Assembly: GCA_900199595.1 (NCBI GenBank)
Contig: FZRB01000020.1
Span: 1-64,000 of the forward strand
Direction of reading: 5' to 3'
DNA from: Lachnospiraceae bacterium
Lineage (GTDB): Bacteria; Bacillota; Clostridia; Lachnospirales; Lachnospiraceae
Length of the DNA stretch: 64,000 nt
Shown here in pieces: positions 59,901 through 64,000 of the stretch (position 1 is its first letter; the number at the start of each line of letters is the position of its first letter). Both the position numbers and the translations under genes were made by a program. The notes under the pieces were generated by a model. It was not told the DNA's origin and did no database searches. It worked only from the letters and a program-made list of their open reading frames with translations.

Positions 59901-61547
59901 TTATCTTCTAGTCTGAAAAAGCTTTCTTGCAACTCCAATAAACTGTTCATTGTTTTTTGTCTGATAAAACAGCTTTAACAGATCTTCTGTAACATCCTCA
60001 TTCTTCATACTGTGAAATCTTGAATGAATTATATCGAGAATCTCCTGTTCATCCTTTGATAAAAGAAGATCATCCTTTCTTGTACCGGATTTGGATATAT
60101 CAATTGCAGGAAATACTCTTTTTTCCTGAAGATTCCTGTCTAATACAAGTTCCATATTTCCGGTTCCTTTGAATTCCTCAAATACAACATCATCCATACG
60201 GCTTCCTGTATCAATAAGTGCTGTAGCGAGAATTGTAAGGGATCCGCCTTCACGCATATTTCTTGCAGCACCGAAAAACTTCTTCGGCATATGAAGTGCT
60301 GCCGGATCAAGACCACCGGAAAGAGTTCTTCCACTTGGTGAAACAGTAAGATTATAAGCTCTGGCAAGTCTTGTTATCGAATCTACAAGAATTACCACAT
60401 CCTGACCGCTTTCCACCAGACGTTTTGCTCTTTCAATAACCATCTCAGATACCCGCTTATGATGTTCCGGAAGTTCATCAAATGTTGAATAAATGACCTC
60501 AGCATTCTTTCCCTCTATATATTCCTTAATATCCGTAACCTCTTCAGGTCTTTCATCAATAAGAAGTACCAGCAGATTCATATCCGGATTAGCAACACTG
60601 ATCCTTTTAGCAATCTGCTTCAGAAGAGTTGTTTTTCCTGCCTTAGGAGGAGAAACTATCATTCCTCTCTGACCCTTGCCTATAGGTGAGAAAAGATCAA
60701 CTATTCTGAGGGATACAGGTGCGCCTGTATAATCAAGATGAATCCTTTCATTTGGAAATACAGGAGTCATATCTTCAAACTTATATCTTTTTAGTATCTG
60801 GGCAGGAGTATAACCATTAACAGACTCAATATATAAAAGAGCACTGAACTTTTCATTCGGAGAATTCTTTTTTCTTACAGGTCCTTTCACTATATCACCT
60901 GTACGAAGTCTGAACTTACGAATCTGAGAAGGAGCCACATAGATATCCCTGTCACCAGGCATATAATTATCACTTCTTATAAATCCAAATCCGTCAGCCA
61001 TCACTTCCAGAATACCTTCAGCCACATCAGGCTCTTCTGAAACATCTTCTGAAGAATTCTCTGAAGAAGTCTCTGAAGAAGTCTCTGAAACATTTTCTGA
61101 AACTTCGACATCCATATTCTCAGTTTCGCTCTCAGAGATTTTTTCTACCGGCTCTTCTACTTTTTTATCTGCATCTCCGGATACAGATTTTACTTCAGTC
61201 TTATCTGTAACATCCTTTGCTGTCTTATCTGAAGCCTTAGCTGTATCATTTTCTGGAGTTTTTTTTGAAACCATTTTTGCAGACTTTACTGACGTTTTCT
61301 TTTTCGGTTTCTTTTTCGCCTTCTCATTATCAGAAGTTTTCTCAGATGTCTCCTGTTTCGTATCAGTCTTAGCTTCTTCAGCCTTATTTTCCTCAGACTT
61401 AACTTCCTCAGCCTTATTCTTTCTCATTTTATCGATATTTTCCAAAAGCTGCACCAGCTCGTTCTTTTTAATATCGGTAACGCCCCTTATACCTTTTTCT
61501 TCAGCAAGAGCCCTAAGCTCTGCAACCTTCATCTTTTTGTAATCCAT
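59901..61547 (-). CDS. rho: Transcription termination factor Rho with disordered insert
   Basis: A 548-residue hexameric RNA helicase. A SAP-like start ([17 protein letters not shown]) is followed by a Lys/Glu/Ser/Thr-rich, disordered segment of about 130 residues, then the RNA-binding cold-shock domain ([20 protein letters not shown]), Walker [15 protein letters not shown], Walker [14 protein letters not shown], the Q loop and R loop ([13 protein letters not shown]). E. coli Rho is 419 residues; the insert explains the difference. I start at the ATG with GAGG seven bases before; an in-frame GTG four codons earlier overlaps that site. Confidence 0.97.
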   Translation of the reverse strand: MDYKKMKVAELRALAEEKGIRGVTDIKKNELVQLLENIDKMRKNKAEEVKSEENKAEEAKTDTKQETSEKTSDNEKAKKKPKKKTSVKSAKMVSKKTPENDTAKASDKTAKDVTDKTEVKSVSGDADKKVEEPVEKISESETENMDVEVSENVSETSSETSSENSSEDVSEEPDVAEGILEVMADGFGFIRSDNYMPGDRDIYVAPSQIRKFRLRTGDIVKGPVRKKNSPNEKFSALLYIESVNGYTPAQILKRYKFEDMTPVFPNERIHLDYTGAPVSLRIVDLFSPIGKGQRGMIVSPPKAGKTTLLKQIAKRISVANPDMNLLVLLIDERPEEVTDIKEYIEGKNAEVIYSTFDELPEHHKRVSEMVIERAKRLVESGQDVVILVDSITRLARAYNLTVSPSGRTLSGGLDPAALHMPKKFFGAARNMREGGSLTILATALIDTGSRMDDVVFEEFKGTGNMELVLDRNLQEKRVFPAIDISKSGTRKDDLLLSKDEQEILDIIHSRFHSMKNEDVTEDLLKLFYQTKNNEQFIGVARKLFQTRR

Positions 61548-61590
61548 ATAAAACCTCACTTTTATTAATTTATAACATTAAAACATCATT

Positions 61591-61620
61591 TTAACTTCAA
61601 ACTTGCAAATGGAATATAAT
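61591..61620 (+). promoter_or_regulatory. Promoter of the DUF4364 gene
   Basis: TTAACT, 18 bases, TATAAT, ending about 40 bases before the ATG. The 5' ends of rho and this gene are divergent. Confidence 0.5.
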
Positions 61621-61659
61621 TGTTATATTCTTATCAATATCAATTCGTATGGAGCAGTT

Positions 61660-62187
61660 ATGGAAAATCAAAATCTAATGCTTTATAAGCTTATAATTTT
61701 ATATATGCTTGACAGAACAGACGAGTATACAATAACAAACTCACAAATAATAAGTTTTATACTCGATAGAAATTATACGAATCTGTTTAATATTCATGAA
61801 TCATTAAGTGAGCTGATAGATAAGAACTTCATTTCGGTAAGCACCATCAGAAATACCCAGCACTATCAGATCACCAACGAGGGTGAGGAAGCTCTTTCAT
61901 ATTTTGAAAACAGAATTTCCAATAATATTAAACAGGAAATCCGCGAATATTTCAAGAAGGAAAAAATAAATCTGAAAAATGAATCCGAGATATTTTCGGA
62001 TTATACATTAAACGATCACAACGAATATACAGTAGAATGTGCAATTAGAGAAAAAAGAGAAACCCTTGTTGATATCAAAATAAATGTACCAACAAAGGAT
62101 CTTGCCAGATCAATATGTGACAACTGGAGAACTAAAAGCACAGATATCTATAAAATGCTGGTAAATGAATTATGGGATAAGAACTAA
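61660..62187 (+). CDS. DUF4364-family winged-helix-like protein
   Basis: A 175-residue protein that I match to DUF4364 of Clostridia by its opening (NQNLMLYKLIILYMLDR), the helix-turn-helix region and INEGEEAL-type TNEGEEALSYF wing, and its length. Members are small DNA-binding-like proteins of unknown role. GGAG precedes the chosen ATG; a longer frame begins 19 codons upstream, inside the promoter. It converges on ysxC with a seven-base gap. Confidence 0.85.
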   Translation: MENQNLMLYKLIILYMLDRTDEYTITNSQIISFILDRNYTNLFNIHESLSELIDKNFISVSTIRNTQHYQITNEGEEALSYFENRISNNIKQEIREYFKKEKINLKNESEIFSDYTLNDHNEYTVECAIREKRETLVDIKINVPTKDLARSICDNWRTKSTDIYKMLVNELWDKN

Positions 62188-62194
62188 ACTATCC

Positions 62195-62776
62195 CTATAA
62201 ATACCTTTCCAGATGATCAAGTATCTCATCTCTTCCGCTCTTATCAAGGGCAGAATGCGGAATAATCACAGTATCTTTCGGAGCCTTAAGAGTTTCGCGG
62301 ATAAGCTTAAGCTGTTTATCCCTCTGGCTCCTTTTTATTTTATCAAGCTTAGTAGCCACTATAACAGGCTGGAATCCACTTGAAACGATAAAATCATACA
62401 TCATGATATCGTCCTTGGTGGGAGCATGTCTGATATCGATCAAAAGAACAATGAGCTTAAGATTCTCTCTGGTCTTAAGATACTTTTCAATCATTTTGCC
62501 CCACTTTGCCCTTTCAGTTTCCGATGCCTTGGCATATCCGTACCCCGGAAGATCCACCAGATAGAATTCATTATTGATAAGATAAAAATTTATCGTAACA
62601 GTCTTTCCCGGACTAGAGGAAGTCCTGGCAAGATTCTTACGATTAAGAAGCGAATTAATTAGTGAGGATTTGCCTACATTTGACCTTCCGGCAAAGGCTA
62701 TTTCAGTCTCCTCTATCTCCGGGAACCTGGAAGTAGGTCCGCACACATGTATTAATTCAGAAGTTTTTATTTTCAT
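62195..62776 (-). CDS. ysxC: Ribosome biogenesis GTPase YsxC/EngB
   Basis: A 193-residue GTPase needed for late 50S assembly. G1 GRSNVGKSSLIN, G2 SSPGKTVTINF, G3 DLPGYGYA, G4 ATKLDK and G5 HSALDKSG are present. I start at MKIKTSELI; a GTG nine codons earlier lies in the clpX terminator. It follows clpX; lon, which often lies between the two in Firmicutes, is absent here. Confidence 0.97.
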   Translation of the reverse strand: MKIKTSELIHVCGPTSRFPEIEETEIAFAGRSNVGKSSLINSLLNRKNLARTSSSPGKTVTINFYLINNEFYLVDLPGYGYAKASETERAKWGKMIEKYLKTRENLKLIVLLIDIRHAPTKDDIMMYDFIVSSGFQPVIVATKLDKIKRSQRDKQLKLIRETLKAPKDTVIIPHSALDKSGRDEILDHLERYL

Positions 62777-62791
62777 AATTATCCACTTTCC

Positions 62792-62837
62792 AAAAGATGA
62801 CACTTTTTCACCTGATGAAAAAGTGTCATCTTTTTTT
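62792..62837 (-). terminator. GATGACA palindrome, copy 5 (after clpX)
   Basis: AAAAGATGACACTTTTTCA-cctga-TGAAAAAGTGTCATCTTTT is a perfect inverted repeat with a T-run on the minus strand, overlapping the clpX stop by two bases and ending 16 before ysxC. Confidence 0.92.
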
Positions 62838-64000
62838 ATTTATCTCCAATTCTTTCAACGTATGGGTCTGCGCCCTCAGATACGGTTTCCTTCTTTATGA
62901 TAACTTTCTTTATTGTGTCATCGGAAGGAATCTCATACATAACATCGGTCATGGCATTTTCAAGAATCGCACGAAGTCCTCTGGCTCCTGTAGCACGCTG
63001 CATAGCTTCCTTTGCAACTTCTCTAAGTGCATCCTCTTCAAAATCAAGCTCAACATTATCAAACTCAAAGAGTTTCTGATACTGTTTTACGATTGATGAT
63101 TTAGGCTCTGTAAGGATACTTACAAGTGCCTCTTCATCCAGCTGATCAAGGGTTACTACTACAGGTACACGGCCTACAAACTCCGGTATTATACCGAACT
63201 TTACAAGATCCTGTGGCTGTACCTGACGAAGCAGTTCTGAATCAACTATATTCTTCTCATGCTGTATATCAGCATTAAATCCTATGGACTTCTTACCTAC
63301 ACGGTTTTCGATAACCTTATCAAGGCCGTCAAATGCGCCGCCGCAGATAAATAGTATATTGGATGTATCTATTTCTATAAACTCCTGCTGAGGATGCTTA
63401 CGTCCGCCCTGAGGTGGAACTGAAGCTATTGTTCCCTCAACTATCTTAAGAAGTGCCTGCTGAACGCCTTCACCTGAAACATCTCTGGTAATGGATACAT
63501 TTTCGGACTTCTTAGAAATCTTGTCTATCTCATCGATGTAAATGATACCCTTTTCAGCCTTATCTATATCATAATCAGCTGCCTGGATAAGCTTGAGGAG
63601 TATGTTCTCAACGTCCTCACCTACGTATCCGGCTTCTGTAAGAGTTGTAGCATCAGCTATGGCAAATGGTACATTTAACATCTTTGCAAGTGTCTGTGCC
63701 ATATATGTCTTACCTGAACCTGTTGGTCCGATAAGCAGAATGTTACTCTTCTGAAGTTCAACATCAAAGCTCTTACCTGCTATAACTCTCTTGTAATGAT
63801 TATATACAGCAACTGAAAGAGCCTTCTTTGCTGCTTCCTGACCGATAACATAGTCATCCAGGAAAGCCTTTATTTCTTTAGGTTTTGGAAGATTCAGATC
63901 ACCAAGAGCGTTTTCTATATCTCCAAGTTCCTCATCGATTATGTCTCTGCATATCTGAACACAATCATCACATATATATACTTCCGGTCCAGCTATAAGC
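62836..64000 (-). CDS. clpX: ATP-dependent Clp protease ATP-binding subunit ClpX (5' end cut)
   Basis: The canonical ClpX, which unfolds tagged proteins and feeds ClpP. The window shows 388 codons and lacks the first 20-30 residues. Seen in order: second half of the zinc finger ([14 protein letters not shown]), [11 protein letters not shown], Walker [13 protein letters not shown], pore loop GYVGEDVEN, Walker [11 protein letters not shown], the RKH loop in [13 protein letters not shown], and sensor-2 GARGLRA. Presence of RKH separates it from the paralogue in the first part of the window. Confidence 0.97.
   Translation of the reverse strand, partial: LIAGPEVYICDDCVQICRDIIDEELGDIENALGDLNLPKPKEIKAFLDDYVIGQEAAKKALSVAVYNHYKRVIAGKSFDVELQKSNILLIGPTGSGKTYMAQTLAKMLNVPFAIADATTLTEAGYVGEDVENILLKLIQAADYDIDKAEKGIIYIDEIDKISKKSENVSITRDVSGEGVQQALLKIVEGTIASVPPQGGRKHPQQEFIEIDTSNILFICGGAFDGLDKVIENRVGKKSIGFNADIQHEKNIVDSELLRQVQPQDLVKFGIIPEFVGRVPVVVTLDQLDEEALVSILTEPKSSIVKQYQKLFEFDNVELDFEEDALREVAKEAMQRATGARGLRAILENAMTDVMYEIPSDDTIKKVIIKKETVSEGADPYVERIGDK

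Overview
The window looks like chromosome from a low-GC Gram-positive anaerobe, most likely a butyrate-forming member of the Lachnospiraceae (Coprococcus/Butyrivibrio-like). Evidence: a thl-crt-hbd-bcd-etfB-etfA butyryl-CoA cluster next to pflB-pflA, strong GGAGG ribosome sites, AT-rich spacers, a DUF6465-type and a DUF4364-type protein, an IM30/PspA protein, and a clostridial-style tRNA array. No phage, transposase, plasmid or CRISPR signature was seen. Nearly all genes lie on the minus strand; only five (prepilin, ClpX paralogue, metY, XRE regulator, DUF4364) are on the plus strand, and all five are singletons.

Layout. 0-1.6 kb: infC-rpmI-rplT with an L20-type leader. 1.6-2.4 kb: an orphan type IV prepilin. 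2.4-7.3 kb: an operon of a small membrane protein, polysaccharide deacetylase, folC, an HD phosphohydrolase and a FolB-FolK-prephenate dehydratase fusion. 7.5-9.6 kb: a second, divergent ClpX and a Lys/Ala/Pro-repeat DUF6465 protein. 9.7-13.7 kb: a two-component system with a membrane-anchored protein and a C39-like peptidase. 14-17.8 kb: metY and a membrane-anchored clostripain (C11) peptidase. 17.9-27.2 kb: butyryl-CoA genes and pyruvate formate-lyase. 27.4-35.2 kb: a putative lineage-specific module of a YbjQ/zinc-ribbon protein, a TPR/Glu-Pro repeat protein, a giant coiled coil with a degenerate AAA-like C-terminus, and an MreB homologue, with its own promoter. 35.3-36.6 kb: folA, thyA. 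36.8-41.2 kb: XRE regulator, a receiver/HPt-like protein lacking both phospho-residues, tyrS, an O-antigen-ligase-like protein. 41.2-42.7 kb: nine tRNA genes. 42.7-46.6 kb: a second two-component system and a small acidic membrane protein. 46.6-56.3 kb: pcrA, pspA, pyrimidine phosphorylase, an M29-like peptidase, and pyrF-pyrK-pyrD. 56.3-64 kb: LytTR-like protein, class A PBP, rho, DUF4364, ysxC and canonical clpX (cut by the window end).

How genes work together. PFL supplies acetyl-CoA, which thiolase, Hbd, Crt and Bcd-Etf convert to butyryl-CoA; a cre-like site lies in the thl leader. FolB/FolK, FolC, FolA and ThyA are four parts of folate metabolism. PyrF, PyrD and PyrK make UMP. PBP1A, the deacetylase, the MreB homologue and the O-antigen-ligase-like protein act at the envelope. 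A near-identical palindrome with GATGACA/TGTCATC arms recurs at five intergenic sites, mostly as a terminator but also inside the butyrate cluster and in a divergent promoter region.
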